From the NCBI RefSeq assembly GCF_030499575.1, contig NZ_JASTLC010000001.1:496001-560000 (forward strand): a DNA stretch of 64,000 nt, in the 5' to 3' direction. The position numbers and the translations under genes are program-made. Below the pieces are notes generated by a model. The model worked only from the letters and a program-made list of their open reading frames with translations, made no database searches and had not been told where the DNA came from. Every line of letters starts with the position of its first letter. Position 1 is the first letter of the stretch. Source of the stretch: Streptomyces sp. DG2A-72. Its GTDB lineage: Bacteria; Actinomycetota; Actinomycetes; Streptomycetales; Streptomycetaceae. Positions 35,297 to 44,172 of this stretch are shown one piece after another.

Positions 35297-35800
35297 TCAC
35301 CGTGACGAGTGGCGGTGCCGTGTCCACCACGGCACGCCGAACCAGCACAGCAGGTACCACGCCACGATGCCGGCGACGAGCCACGGCACGTAGTCGTCGT
35401 GGCCCGTCGCGACCCTGAGGATCAGCAAAACCGCGGCGGTCATCGTGGCCAGCAGCAGCAACAGGCCGACGAGGGTCAGCCGGGAGGCCCATTCCACTGC
35501 CTGCGGCTTGATGCGCCGACCGGACACGAGCCGGTGCAGGGACACCGGGCCGATCAGTGCCCCGGTCGAGGCGGCGCCCAGGACGACGGTGACGATGTAG
35601 ATGTTCTCGTCCGTGGCGTCCAGATCCACGAACCTCGGGGCGAACACGACCGTCAGCAGAAAGCCGAACAGGATCTGCACCCCGGTCTGCGCGACCCGGA
35701 CCTCCTGGATCAGCTCGCCCCACTTCCGGTCGGCCCGCTGCTCCGGGGTCTCACCGCGACCCCAGTCCTCGGTGTCCGCACTCTTTCCCGTGACCGACAA
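35297..35800 (-). CDS. DUF6328-type four-helix membrane protein
   Basis: 167 residues. The start is TTG 35800, supported by GGGAGGAA 3-5 bp upstream. After a charged 30-residue N-terminus (WGELIQEVRVAQTGVQILFG) there are four hydrophobic helices. The pattern fits DUF6328, a family of small membrane proteins of unknown role. Confidence 0.75.
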   Translation of the reverse strand: MSVTGKSADTEDWGRGETPEQRADRKWGELIQEVRVAQTGVQILFGFLLTVVFAPRFVDLDATDENIYIVTVVLGAASTGALIGPVSLHRLVSGRRIKPQAVEWASRLTLVGLLLLLATMTAAVLLILRVATGHDDYVPWLVAGIVAWYLLCWFGVPWWTRHRHSSR

Positions 35801-35890
35801 GGTTCCTCCCTGATCGATCGAACCCGCATCTGTCTCGGCCCCGAGTGCCCAGATTCGCGCGGTTCGATCGGTCAGGGCGGCACGCCCCTG

Positions 35891-36874
35891 CTACCAGCGG
35901 CTCTCCACCTGGTCCTTGATCCGGCGGTCGTAGAGATCCCGGATCGCGGTGAGCGTCTCGTCGGACAGCTCCGGCAGCTTGGCGGCGGCCGCGTTGGCGC
36001 GGGCCTGCTCGGGCGAGCGGGCGCCGGGGATGACCGTGGTCACGCCGGGCTGCCGGATGATCCAGCGCAGCGCCAGCTGGGCCGGCGTGTACCCCTCCGG
36101 GGCCAGCGCGGAGAACTCGGCCGCGGCCTCCACGCCCGTCTCGAAGTCGACGCCGGAGAACGTCTCACCCTGGTCGAAGGACTCTCCGTGCCGGTTGAAG
36201 GTGCGGTGGTCGTTCTCGGCGAAGACGGTGTCCTTGGTGTACTTGCCGGAGAGCAGCCCCGAGGCCAGCGGAACCCGGGCGATGATGCCGACGCCCGCCT
36301 CCCGCGCCGCCGGCAGCACCTCGGCGAGCGGCTTCATGCGGAACGGGTTGAGGATGATCTGCACGCTCGCCACGTTCGGGCGGGCGATGGCGGTCAGCGC
36401 CTCGGCGCAGGTCTCCACGCTCACTCCGTACGCGGCGATCCGCTCCTCGGCGACCAGCGTGTCCAGGGCGTCGAAGACTTCGTTGGTGGAGTAGACGGGC
36501 GTCGGCGGGCAGTGCAGCTGCACCAGGTCGAGGCGGTCGACGCCGAGGTTGCGGCGGGAGCGGTCGTTCCAGGCGCGGAAGTTGTCCAGGACGTAGTTCT
36601 CCGGGATCTGGTCCACACGGCGGCCCATCTTGGTGGCGACCAGGACATGCAGATCGGGGCGCCCGCGCAGGAACGTGGCGATGGTCTGCTCGCTGCGTCC
36701 GTCGCCGTACACGTCGGCGGTGTCGAAGAACGTTACCCCCGTCTCGGCCGCCGCCTCCAGCACCGCCAGGGCTTCCTTGTCGTCGACGTCTCCCCAGTCG
36801 GCACCCAGCTGCCATGTGCCGAGACCTACGACGGATACCTGCTGACCCGACCTACCGAATACGCGCTCGTCCAT
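35891..36874 (-). CDS. Aldo/keto reductase
   Basis: 327 residues. Catalytic tetrad is recognisable: Asp50-like in FFDTADVYGDGRSE with its Tyr, Lys in VLVATKMGRR, His in LVQLHCPP; the C-terminal NADPH site has VIPGARSPEQARANAAA. The family reduces aldehydes and ketones with NADPH. It is last after the sugar cluster on the same strand but separated from it by a strong terminator hairpin, so it is probably expressed on its own. Confidence 0.9.
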   Translation of the reverse strand: MDERVFGRSGQQVSVVGLGTWQLGADWGDVDDKEALAVLEAAAETGVTFFDTADVYGDGRSEQTIATFLRGRPDLHVLVATKMGRRVDQIPENYVLDNFRAWNDRSRRNLGVDRLDLVQLHCPPTPVYSTNEVFDALDTLVAEERIAAYGVSVETCAEALTAIARPNVASVQIILNPFRMKPLAEVLPAAREAGVGIIARVPLASGLLSGKYTKDTVFAENDHRTFNRHGESFDQGETFSGVDFETGVEAAAEFSALAPEGYTPAQLALRWIIRQPGVTTVIPGARSPEQARANAAAAKLPELSDETLTAIRDLYDRRIKDQVESRW

Positions 36875-36987
36875 GGTGTCAGTCTGTCATCCGTGATCCG
36901 CGCACGCGGAGCGGGCCGGCCCGTCCCCACCCTGCATCCGAGGAGAGCCGCCACGCACCTGACGGCGGCGTGCCACCTCGTGCCGCG

Positions 36988-37034
36988 CCCGTTACGGTGC
37001 GCGGGACGGCGTGCGTCCCGCGCACCGTAACGGG
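36988..37034. terminator. Perfect 20-bp hairpin terminator after the GH1 gene
   Basis: Arms 36988-37007 and 37015-37034 are perfect inverted repeats around a 7-base loop. It begins 11 bp past the beta-glucosidase stop and lies before the aldo/keto reductase. No T-run. It probably insulates the sugar operon. Confidence 0.85.
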
Positions 37035-37045
37035 TTGATCATCTG

Positions 37046-38503
37046 TCACTTCCCGCCGCTCTCCTCCAGCAGGGTGCCCGTGCGGGCCACGTCGGCGTAC
37101 CACCGCGCGCTGGCCTTGGGGATGCGCTTGCCGGTCGGATAGTCGACGTAGACGGCACCGAAGCGCTTGCTGTAGCCGTAGCCCCACTCGAAGTTGTCCA
37201 GCAGGGACCACAGGAAGTAGCCCCGGACGTCGACGCCGGCCACGATCGCCCGGTGCACGGCCGACAGGTGGCCGTGGAGGTAGGCGATGCGATCGGGGTC
37301 GGCCACCTCGCCCTCCGGGTTGACGTAGTCGTCGAACGCGGCCCCGTTCTCGGTGATCATCAGAGGCATCGCGGGGAAGTCCGCCTTGAGCCGCATCAGC
37401 AGGTCGTACAGACCGCTGGGGTCGACCGCCCAGCCCATCGCGGTGGTGCTGCCCGGCGGCCGGTGGAAGGCGACGTTGTCGGCGCCCGGCCAGGGGCTGT
37501 GCTCGCTCATCCCGTGTCCGTCGGAACCGTGGCTGGCCTCGCCGGTGGCGGCGGAAACGAGGGTGGGTGTGTAGTAGTTGACGCCCAGGAAGTCCAGCGG
37601 CTGGTGGATCGTGGCGGTGTCACCGTCCCGTACGAAGGACCAGTTGGTCAGGCTCGCCGTGTCCTGGAGGAGATCCTGCGGGTACTGGCCTTCCAGCAGA
37701 GGGCCGGTGAAGACGCGGTTGGCCAGTGCGTCGATCCGGCGGGCCGCGTCGAGGTCCTCGGCAGCCTCGGTCAGCGCACGGACATGGTGAATGTTGAGTG
37801 TGATGGACGCCTGCGCGCGGGCGGGCAGTTCGGCGCGCAGTGCCTGAACGGCCTTGCCGTGGGCGAGGTTGAGATGGTGCGCCGCGCGCAGGGCCGCGAC
37901 CGGGTCGGTGCGCCCGGGCGCGTGGACACCCGAGCCGTATCCGAGGAAGGCGCTGCACCAGGGCTCGTTGAGGGTGATCCAGGTCTTCACCCGGTCCCCC
38001 AGCGCACGTGCCGCCAGGGCCGCGTAGTCGGCGAACCTGTCCGCGGTGGCGCGCTCCGGCCAGCCGCCGGCGTCCTCCAACTCCTGCGGCAGGTCCCAGT
38101 GGTACAGCGTGACGACCGGTTCGATGCCCTTTTCCAGCAGTGCGTCGGTCAGGGCGCGATAGAAGTCGAGACCCTTCTCGACGGCCGGGCCGCGGCCGGT
38201 CGGCTGCACACGCGGCCACGACAGGGAGAACCGGTACGCGCTCACCCCCAGGTCGGCCATGATCGCGACGTCCTCGCGCCAGCGGTGGTAGTGGTCGGTG
38301 GCGATGTCACCGGTGTCGCCGTTGCGCACCCTGCCGGGTGTGTGCGAGTAGGTGTCCCAGATCGAAGGGGTGCGTCCGTCCGCGGAGGCGGCACCCTCGA
38401 TCTGGTAGGCGGCGGTCGCCGTGCCCCAGGTGAATCCCTGCGGGAACCTGATGGCGGTGGTGTTCTCCGAGGCGGGCGCGACACGTCGGGTTGCGGTGGT
38501 CAC
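37046..38503 (-). CDS. GH1 beta-glucosidase
   Basis: 485 residues from GTG 38503 (AAGGA upstream). Acid/base Glu180 in TLNEPW, nucleophile Glu in ITENGAA near residue 390, and the N-terminal [15 protein letters not shown] signature of family 1. No signal peptide, so it cleaves imported beta-glucosides such as cellobiose inside the cell. It follows two sugar permeases and a binding protein in the arrangement known as cebEFG-bglC in Streptomyces; the LacI regulator divergent from the binding-protein gene completes the set. Confidence 0.95.
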   Translation of the reverse strand: MTTATRRVAPASENTTAIRFPQGFTWGTATAAYQIEGAASADGRTPSIWDTYSHTPGRVRNGDTGDIATDHYHRWREDVAIMADLGVSAYRFSLSWPRVQPTGRGPAVEKGLDFYRALTDALLEKGIEPVVTLYHWDLPQELEDAGGWPERATADRFADYAALAARALGDRVKTWITLNEPWCSAFLGYGSGVHAPGRTDPVAALRAAHHLNLAHGKAVQALRAELPARAQASITLNIHHVRALTEAAEDLDAARRIDALANRVFTGPLLEGQYPQDLLQDTASLTNWSFVRDGDTATIHQPLDFLGVNYYTPTLVSAATGEASHGSDGHGMSEHSPWPGADNVAFHRPPGSTTAMGWAVDPSGLYDLLMRLKADFPAMPLMITENGAAFDDYVNPEGEVADPDRIAYLHGHLSAVHRAIVAGVDVRGYFLWSLLDNFEWGYGYSKRFGAVYVDYPTGKRIPKASARWYADVARTGTLLEESGGK

Positions 38504-38594
38504 GTGGGTCCTTCCAGATGTACTGCGGGGCGGAAGCGGCGAAGTGGGATGGCGGGCGTCGAAGGGCCGCGGCAGCGGGGGGACGGTGGGGCGC

Positions 38595-39536
38595 TCATCC
38601 CTTGACCGCTCCCTGCATGATTCCGCCGACGATCTGACGGCCGAAGACGACGAACAGGGCGAGCAGGGGCAGCGTGCCGAGCAGCGCGCCCGCCATGATC
38701 AGCGACTGGTCGCGCACGTATCCCGCGCTGAGCTGGGTGAGGGCTACGGGGACCGTCGGATTGGTCATGTCGAGCACGATGAACGGCCAGAAGAAGTCGT
38801 TCCAGGCGTGCACGAACGTGATCATGAACAGCACGGCCATGGGAGGCCGGGCGATCGGCAGCACGATGCTCCAGAAGATGCGCAGCGAGTGCGCACCGTC
38901 CACCCGCCCGGCCTCGACGAGTTCGTCGGGCAGCGCCTCGGACAGGTACTGCCGCATGAAGAACACGCCGACGGCGCTGACGAGCGTGGGGAAGATGACG
39001 GCGGGCAGCTTCTGGCCCCAGCCCAGTTCGGTGATCATCATGAACAGTGGTACGACGCCGAGTTGGGGCGGCACCATCATCGTGCCGATCACGAGCATCA
39101 GCAGGATGTTGCGGCCCTTGAAGCGGAGTTTGGCGAACGCGAAGCCGGCGAGGGTGGCGAACAGCACCGTGGACAGGGCGATCACCCCGGCCACGATCAG
39201 GCTGTTGAGCATGGCCTTGCCCAGCGCGGCGTCCTGCCAGGCCTTGCCGAGGTTCTCCAGGAGGTGAGGTCCCGGCAGGAACGGCGGAGGCGTCTGGGTG
39301 ACGCGCGTGTTGTCGGTCGACGCCGCCACCATCGTCCAGTAGAGCGGGAAGAGCGAGAACAGCGCCGCGATTCCCAGCAGGATGTAGGCGACGGGACCCG
39401 CGTGGTGCTGACGTCCGGCACCCGGGTGCCGGAACAGTTGGCGGCGCCGTCCGCCGGACGGGGTGGCTTTGCGGGCCTTCCGCGCGGTCCCTGGGCGTGC
39501 GTCGGCCGTCTGGACCGGGATGCTGTCTGTGGTCAT
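38595..39536 (-). CDS. Sugar ABC transporter permease, MalG type
   Basis: 313 residues, six helices, with the permease EAA loop [24 protein letters not shown]. An extended basic N-terminus (about 45 residues) precedes the first helix. It lies 13 bp after its partner permease. Forms the membrane channel with that permease; no ATPase gene is in the cluster, so a shared MsiK-type ATPase elsewhere is expected, as in other Streptomyces sugar importers. Confidence 0.93.
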   Translation of the reverse strand: MTTDSIPVQTADARPGTARKARKATPSGGRRRQLFRHPGAGRQHHAGPVAYILLGIAALFSLFPLYWTMVAASTDNTRVTQTPPPFLPGPHLLENLGKAWQDAALGKAMLNSLIVAGVIALSTVLFATLAGFAFAKLRFKGRNILLMLVIGTMMVPPQLGVVPLFMMITELGWGQKLPAVIFPTLVSAVGVFFMRQYLSEALPDELVEAGRVDGAHSLRIFWSIVLPIARPPMAVLFMITFVHAWNDFFWPFIVLDMTNPTVPVALTQLSAGYVRDQSLIMAGALLGTLPLLALFVVFGRQIVGGIMQGAVKG

Positions 39537-39549
39537 GGAAACCTCCCGG

Positions 39550-40521
39550 TCAGGCCTTGCGCGCCAGGACGCGCTTGACGACTCGTTGGACGACGAACAC
39601 GAGGATGAGCACCAGGAACATCGCCCAGGCGACCGTGGCGGCCCGGCCCATCTGGTAGTTCTTCCAGCCCTCCTCGTACAGCAGCAGACCCAGCGTCTGG
39701 TACTGGTTGTCCGCTCCCCCGGTGATGCCGTTCGGGCCCTGGCCGAAGATCAGGGGCTCACCGAAGAGCTGGGTGGCGCCGATCGTGGACAGGACGATGG
39801 TGAACACGATGGTGGAGCGGATGCCGGGGACGGTGACCTTCAGGAACTGCTGCCACCGCGAAGCGCCGTCGATGGCCGCGGCTTCGTAGCGGTCGCGCGG
39901 GATCGCCTGCATCGCCGCGAGGTAGAGCAGGGCGTTGTAGCCGGTCCAGCGCCAGATGACGATCGAGGAAATCGCCGTCTGCGCGGCCCACTTGTTGTTC
40001 TCCCAGTCGATGTTGTCGACACCGACCAGGCTCAGCATCCAGTTGATCATGCCGAAGTCGCGTTCGAAGAGCATCGTGAACACCAGGGCCGCGGCACCGA
40101 CCGACGTGGCGTACGGCGTCAGGGCGGCGACGCGGAAGAACGTCGAGCCGCGCAGCCGGTAGTTGAGCAGGTGCGCCAGTCCGAGCGCCATCAGCAGCTG
40201 CGGCACGGTCGACAGGACGCCGATGGTGAAGGTGTTGAACAGCGCGTTCCAGAAGCGGTCGTCGTCCCACAGCGCCGTGTAGTTGTCGAAGCCGACCCAC
40301 TCCATGAGGTTCAGGGTCGACAGTTCTACGCGGTGCAGCGAGATCCACGAGGTGTAGATGAGCGGGTAGAAGCTGAAGGCGGCGAAGACGACGAAGAACG
40401 GGGCGACGAAGGCGTACGGCGCGCCCCGGACGTCGAGACGGTGCAGCAGCGTACGGCGCCGCTGACGCTCCGCGCCGATGCCGGGCGCACCGTCTGGTGG
40501 TGTCGAGGTGGAGATGGCCAC
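39550..40521 (-). CDS. Sugar ABC transporter permease, MalF type
   Basis: 323 residues from GTG 40521 (AAGGA upstream); open sequence beyond is intergenic repeat DNA. Six helices and the EAA loop DRYEAAAIDGASRWQQFLKVTVP. Partner of the MalG-type permease. It is separated from the binding-protein gene by 230 bp that hold a composite palindromic repeat, a layout that could lower permease relative to binding-protein expression. Confidence 0.93.
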   Translation of the reverse strand: MAISTSTPPDGAPGIGAERQRRRTLLHRLDVRGAPYAFVAPFFVVFAAFSFYPLIYTSWISLHRVELSTLNLMEWVGFDNYTALWDDDRFWNALFNTFTIGVLSTVPQLLMALGLAHLLNYRLRGSTFFRVAALTPYATSVGAAALVFTMLFERDFGMINWMLSLVGVDNIDWENNKWAAQTAISSIVIWRWTGYNALLYLAAMQAIPRDRYEAAAIDGASRWQQFLKVTVPGIRSTIVFTIVLSTIGATQLFGEPLIFGQGPNGITGGADNQYQTLGLLLYEEGWKNYQMGRAATVAWAMFLVLILVFVVQRVVKRVLARKA

Positions 40522-40610
40522 CGGAAGGCGTCCTTCCTGGAGGGTGAGAGAGGCGAGCCGGAGCCCGGCGGCCCACACGGGCCTTGCGTGGGGCGCCGGG
40601 CGGCGGAGGC

Positions 40611-40712
40611 GCCCCAAAGGGGCGCGGGGCTGTATCAATATGCGGCTCCGCCGCGATGGGGGTCCCCCCGCTCGAGCGAAGCCGAGAGTGGGGGAGCGAC
40701 CAGCCACGACGG
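40611..40712 (+). repeat. Composite intergenic repeat, copy 3, with a second module nested inside
   Basis: 40611-40654 and 40698-40712 together match the long-form repeat (GCCCC/GGGGC hairpin, GCTGTATCAATATGCGGCT, and the end CGACCAGCCACGACGG). A second palindromic module at about 40655-40697, starting GATGGGGGTCCCCCC and ending GGGGGAGCG, interrupts it. The second module also occurs inside coding genes at 45387 and 59834. Confidence 0.8.
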
Positions 40713-40751
40713 ACCCGCGGCCGACGCACCGGACTTCCAGCGAAGCGCCAG

Positions 40752-42065
40752 TCAGCCGGCGGCCTTCTCGATGCGCTCGTCAGTGGTCTTCCACGCCTCG
40801 TTCGGGCTCTTGTTCTGCGCCTCGATCAAGGTCAGACCCTGCGAGAAGATGTCCTTGATGGTGCCGTCCTTACGGCCGAGTACCTGCTCGTCGGGGATCT
40901 CCTGGGCCGCGGCGCCGAAGATCTGCCCGATGGGCGCGCCGCTGAAGTAGTCCGACTTGGCATCGACCACTTCGGGCATCTCCAACGCGGTCTGCGACGA
41001 GGGGAGGTTGCCGAGCTTCTTGAAGATGTAGGCCTGCTGCTCAGGGGCGGTGAGCCAGGCTACGAGCTCCTGCGCCTCCTTCTTGACGGGGCTCTTCTCC
41101 ATGACGCCGAGGAACGCTCCGCCCCAGTTGGCGCCCTTGGGCGCCTTGGCGACGTCCCACTTGCCCTTGTTGTTCGGGCCCGCCTTCTCGCTGATGTGCG
41201 CGAGCATCCACGCCGGGCAGACGGTGCTGGCGAAGGTGCTGTTGGCCAGGCCGGGGTCCCAACCGGGCTGGAACTGGCGGAGCTTCGCGGTCAGATCGGA
41301 CGTGGCCGCCTCGGAGGCCAGCTTCCACGCGTCCTTCACGACAGGGTTGGTGGCGTAGATCAGCTCGCCCTCCTTGTCGTAGAACTGCTGGGAGTCGCCG
41401 TAGATCATGGCGTTGAACAGCCCGCTGGAGCTGTCCATGAAGGCGACCTTGTCGTCCTTCGAGTTCTGCTTGAACCGCTTGCCCGCGTCGACGTACTTCG
41501 ACCAGTCGCCCTCCCACAGCTTGGCGACCTCGTCGCGGTCGGTGGGCAGGCCGGCCTGCTCGAAGAGGTCCTTGCGGTAGCAGACCGCCATCGGGCCGAT
41601 GTCGGTGCCGAGGCCGATGACCTTCTTGTCCTCGGTGGTGACCTGGCTCTGCTTCCACGGAAGGAAGTGTTCCGTCCCGGCCACACCGGCCAGATCGACG
41701 AACTTGTCCTTCTGCGTGTCGGACAGTTCCTTGGCCCTACCAATCTCTATGCCCTGGATGTCCTTCAGCCCGCTGCCGGCGGCCAAGTGGGTCTGCAGGG
41801 CGGTGTAGTAGGTCTGCTCGTCGCCCGCGACGTCCGCCTTGATGGTGACGTTCGGGTGCTCCTTCATGTACTTGTCGAGCAGATCGGTCTCCTTGAAGCC
41901 CATGACGCCGAACAGGCCCATGGTGATGGTGACCTTGCCGTCCTTCTTCCCCCCACCGGTCCCCCCGTCACTGCTGCCCCCGCAGCCCACGACCAGACCG
42001 AGAGCCGACGCGGCCGATACTGCGGCCACGACTCTCATACGCAACTTCCTTCGTAACTTGTCCAT
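40752..42065 (-). CDS. Sugar ABC transporter solute-binding lipoprotein (CebE-like)
   Basis: 437 residues from ATG 42065 with GGAGGAC 3 bp further up. Lipobox LGLVVGC after a basic start; mature start GGSSDGGTGGGKKD is the usual flexible tether. Family SBP_bac_1 with TITMGLFGVMGFKETDLLDK, similar to Streptomyces cellobiose-binding proteins. Captures the sugar outside the membrane for the two permeases. Transcribed divergently from the LacI gene under a clear inverted-repeat operator. Confidence 0.93.
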   Translation of the reverse strand: MDKLRRKLRMRVVAAVSAASALGLVVGCGGSSDGGTGGGKKDGKVTITMGLFGVMGFKETDLLDKYMKEHPNVTIKADVAGDEQTYYTALQTHLAAGSGLKDIQGIEIGRAKELSDTQKDKFVDLAGVAGTEHFLPWKQSQVTTEDKKVIGLGTDIGPMAVCYRKDLFEQAGLPTDRDEVAKLWEGDWSKYVDAGKRFKQNSKDDKVAFMDSSSGLFNAMIYGDSQQFYDKEGELIYATNPVVKDAWKLASEAATSDLTAKLRQFQPGWDPGLANSTFASTVCPAWMLAHISEKAGPNNKGKWDVAKAPKGANWGGAFLGVMEKSPVKKEAQELVAWLTAPEQQAYIFKKLGNLPSSQTALEMPEVVDAKSDYFSGAPIGQIFGAAAQEIPDEQVLGRKDGTIKDIFSQGLTLIEAQNKSPNEAWKTTDERIEKAAG

Positions 42066-42140
42066 TTCGTCCTCCAAGCGGCGGCGCTGACGCACCGGAG
42101 TTCGAGCCCCACGGACCGCTCCGCAGGCACGATTTGTCCG

Positions 42141-42178
42141 GTGGGTACGTTCCCAAACAGCGATGGGAACGTACCCAC
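42141..42178. promoter_or_regulatory. LacI-type double operator, 15-bp perfect inverted repeat
   Basis: GTGGGTACGTTCCCA at 42141-42155 and its exact reverse complement at 42164-42178, with an 8-bp spacer, about 75 bp before the binding-protein start. Each half is itself nearly palindromic (TGGGtACGTtCCCA). It differs from the TGGGAGCGCTCCCA box known for CebR but shares TGGG/CCCA ends. Likely target of the divergent LacI protein. Confidence 0.75.
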
Positions 42179-42348
42179 CCAGGAGCCCGCAGCCTCGCCG
42201 CCGCGGAAGGCGTCTGTCAAGAAGTTGAATCCACTTCGTTGCGGAAAGATGTCGTGAGCCCGCGCTCGGACCCTGCGGGCGCTCTCCTCGGATCTGGCAC
42301 AATGCGCAGGTGAAAGCCGTCCGGGCAGCGCCGAGCTAGGGAGGCGTC

Positions 42349-43365
42349 ATGGGGGACAGACAACTCCCGACCATCAAGACCGTGGCCGCGCGCGCCGGTG
42401 TCGGACGCACCACGGTTTCACGAGTCATCAACGGCTCCGAGCTCGTCAGCGAGAAGGCCAGGGCCGCCGTGCTCGCCGCGATCGCCGAGCTGAACTACGT
42501 CCCGAACTCGGTTGCCCGGGGGCTGGTGACGAGCAGGACGAACTCCGTGGCCCTGGTGATCCCCGAGTCGGAGAGCAGACTGGGCTCGGAGCCCTACTTC
42601 TCGGCGGTCATCCGCGGGGTCAGCACTGCCCTCGCGGAGACCCGCACGCAGCTCCAACTGGTGCTTGTCCGCGACCAGGCCGAGCGGGACCAGCTCACCC
42701 AGTCGGTTGCGGAACGCCGTGTCGACGGAGTGCTCCTGGTCTCGGTGCACGAGCACGACCCGCTGCCGGGCCTGCTGGAGGACATGGGGCTGCCCACGGT
42801 GCTCGCCGGGCGCCGTTCCCCCGACGAGTCGCTCAGCCATGTGCACTCCGACAACGCGGGCGGGGCCGCGGCGGCCGTCGATCACCTCCTCACGCGAGGG
42901 CGGCGAACCGTCACCACCATCAGCGGACCGCTCGACATGGACGTGGCGCGCAGCAGGCTCCAGGGCTGGCGCGAGGCCCTCGATAAGGCGGGCCACGAGG
43001 CCACGGACCGGCTCGTGGCCTCGGCCGACTTCACCGAGGAGGGCGGCAAGGCGGCGATGCGTTCACTCCTTGAACACGTCCCCGAGCTCGACGCCGTGTT
43101 CGTCGCCTCGGACGTCATGGCGGCGGGGGCACTGGCGGAGCTGCGCAGGCGAGGGAGGAGCGTCCCCGGCGACGTGGCCGTGGTCGGATTCGACGACTCC
43201 ATCATCGCCCGGCACACCAATCCGCCCCTCAGCACGGTTCGTCAGCCCGTCGAGGAGATCGGCAGCATGATCGCCCACATCCTTCTGGAGGAGATCGGCG
43301 ATCCCGAGGAGCCGCGTCGGCGCGTCACGCTTCCCACTGAGCTCGTCGTACGCGAATCGTCATGA
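42349..43365 (+). CDS. LacI-family repressor of the beta-glucoside cluster
   Basis: 338 residues from ATG 42349 (GGGAGG upstream). N-terminal helix-turn-helix and hinge at 8-60 (IKTVAARAGVGRTTVSRVIN, then NYVPNSVARGLV) and a periplasmic-binding-like sugar domain with VGFDDSIIARHTNPPLSTVRQP. Gene order with the divergent binding-protein operon equals cebR-cebE in Streptomyces. It probably releases DNA on binding cellobiose or a related glucoside. ATGA overlap with a 24-codon downstream reading frame. Confidence 0.93.
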   Translation: MGDRQLPTIKTVAARAGVGRTTVSRVINGSELVSEKARAAVLAAIAELNYVPNSVARGLVTSRTNSVALVIPESESRLGSEPYFSAVIRGVSTALAETRTQLQLVLVRDQAERDQLTQSVAERRVDGVLLVSVHEHDPLPGLLEDMGLPTVLAGRRSPDESLSHVHSDNAGGAAAAVDHLLTRGRRTVTTISGPLDMDVARSRLQGWREALDKAGHEATDRLVASADFTEEGGKAAMRSLLEHVPELDAVFVASDVMAAGALAELRRRGRSVPGDVAVVGFDDSIIARHTNPPLSTVRQPVEEIGSMIAHILLEEIGDPEEPRRRVTLPTELVVRESS

Positions 43366-43436
43366 GTCCGGACGCCCCGGACGTCATCGACATCAACGAG
43401 ACGATGAAGCCGTGGCAGGACGTGCGGCCGGTCTGA
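43362..43436 (+). CDS. Possible 24-residue ORF overlapping the LacI stop
   Basis: ATG 43362 overlaps the LacI TGA (ATGA) and reads to TGA 43436, giving an acidic peptide with VIDINETMKPWQ in the middle. It abuts the convergent RNase H stop with no gap. Codon bias is Streptomyces-like. It may be a remnant of a lost gene. Function unknown. Confidence 0.3.
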   Translation: MSPDAPDVIDINETMKPWQDVRPV

Positions 43437-44126
43437 TCAGGCGTCCGCCGTACGGCACTCCGGGTGGCCCCAGCCCTGCGCGTTCTTGGCGATGGGCTCC
43501 CCGGCGGCGTAGGAGCGGCCGCACAGGCAGCGGCCCGCGAACTTCGCCTTGATCGTGCGGGAGGAGCCCCCGCCCTTGCGCGGCCGGGCCGCGGCGGCGG
43601 CCTTGCGGCGCGGGGCGCCGGCGGCCGGAGTGTCGGGCGAGGGCGGCGGCTCGGGTGAGCCGAGGTCGCTGCCCGCGGGCTCCTGGACGATCGCGGCCTG
43701 GCTGGCGGCCCGGTCGGCGAAGTCGTTGAGCGGGTCGCCGTCGACCTGGTGGGCGGGGACGTAGCGGAAGTCGACCTTGCGGCCGTCGAGGAGTTCGTCG
43801 ATGCGGACGACGAGATCCTGGTTGGCGACGGGCTTGCCGGCCGAGGTCTTCCAGCCGTTGCGCTTCCAGCCGGGCAGCCAGGTGGTGACGGCTTTCATGG
43901 CGTACTGCGAGTCCATCCGGATCTCCAGCTGCACGTCCGGGTCGACAGCCGTCAACAGGCGTTCCAGCGCGGTGAGTTCGGCGACGTTGTTGGTCGCCTT
44001 GCCGAGCGGCCCCGCCTCCCAGCGGCTCGGGGTCTCGGCCCCGTCGGCGACCACCCAGGCCCAGCCCGCCGGTCCGGGGTTTCCCTTCGAAGCCCCGTCG
44101 CACGCGGCCACCAGTCGTTCACGCAT
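43437..44126 (-). CDS. Ribonuclease HI with C-terminal Cys-rich extension
   Basis: 229 residues from ATG 44126. RNase HI catalytic set is complete: Asp10 (ACDGAS), Glu50 (VAELTAL), Asp72 (RMDSQY), His126 (VPAHQVDG) and Asp135 (LNDFAD). After an Ala/Pro/Lys-rich linker (about 150-190) there is a short C-terminal module with CLCG and, 20 residues on, GHPEC, which looks like a small zinc-binding element. It removes RNA from RNA-DNA hybrids; the tail may help substrate binding. Confidence 0.92.
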   Translation of the reverse strand: MRERLVAACDGASKGNPGPAGWAWVVADGAETPSRWEAGPLGKATNNVAELTALERLLTAVDPDVQLEIRMDSQYAMKAVTTWLPGWKRNGWKTSAGKPVANQDLVVRIDELLDGRKVDFRYVPAHQVDGDPLNDFADRAASQAAIVQEPAGSDLGSPEPPPSPDTPAAGAPRRKAAAAARPRKGGGSSRTIKAKFAGRCLCGRSYAAGEPIAKNAQGWGHPECRTADA

Positions 44127-44172
44127 GTGCCGATCATGCCATGGACGGGCCGGGCCCTGAATGTGGTGTGGG

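Noticed and set aside
40478..40751. Plus-strand frames across the binding-protein/permease gap
   Set aside because: They are translations of palindromic repeats and of antisense sequence.
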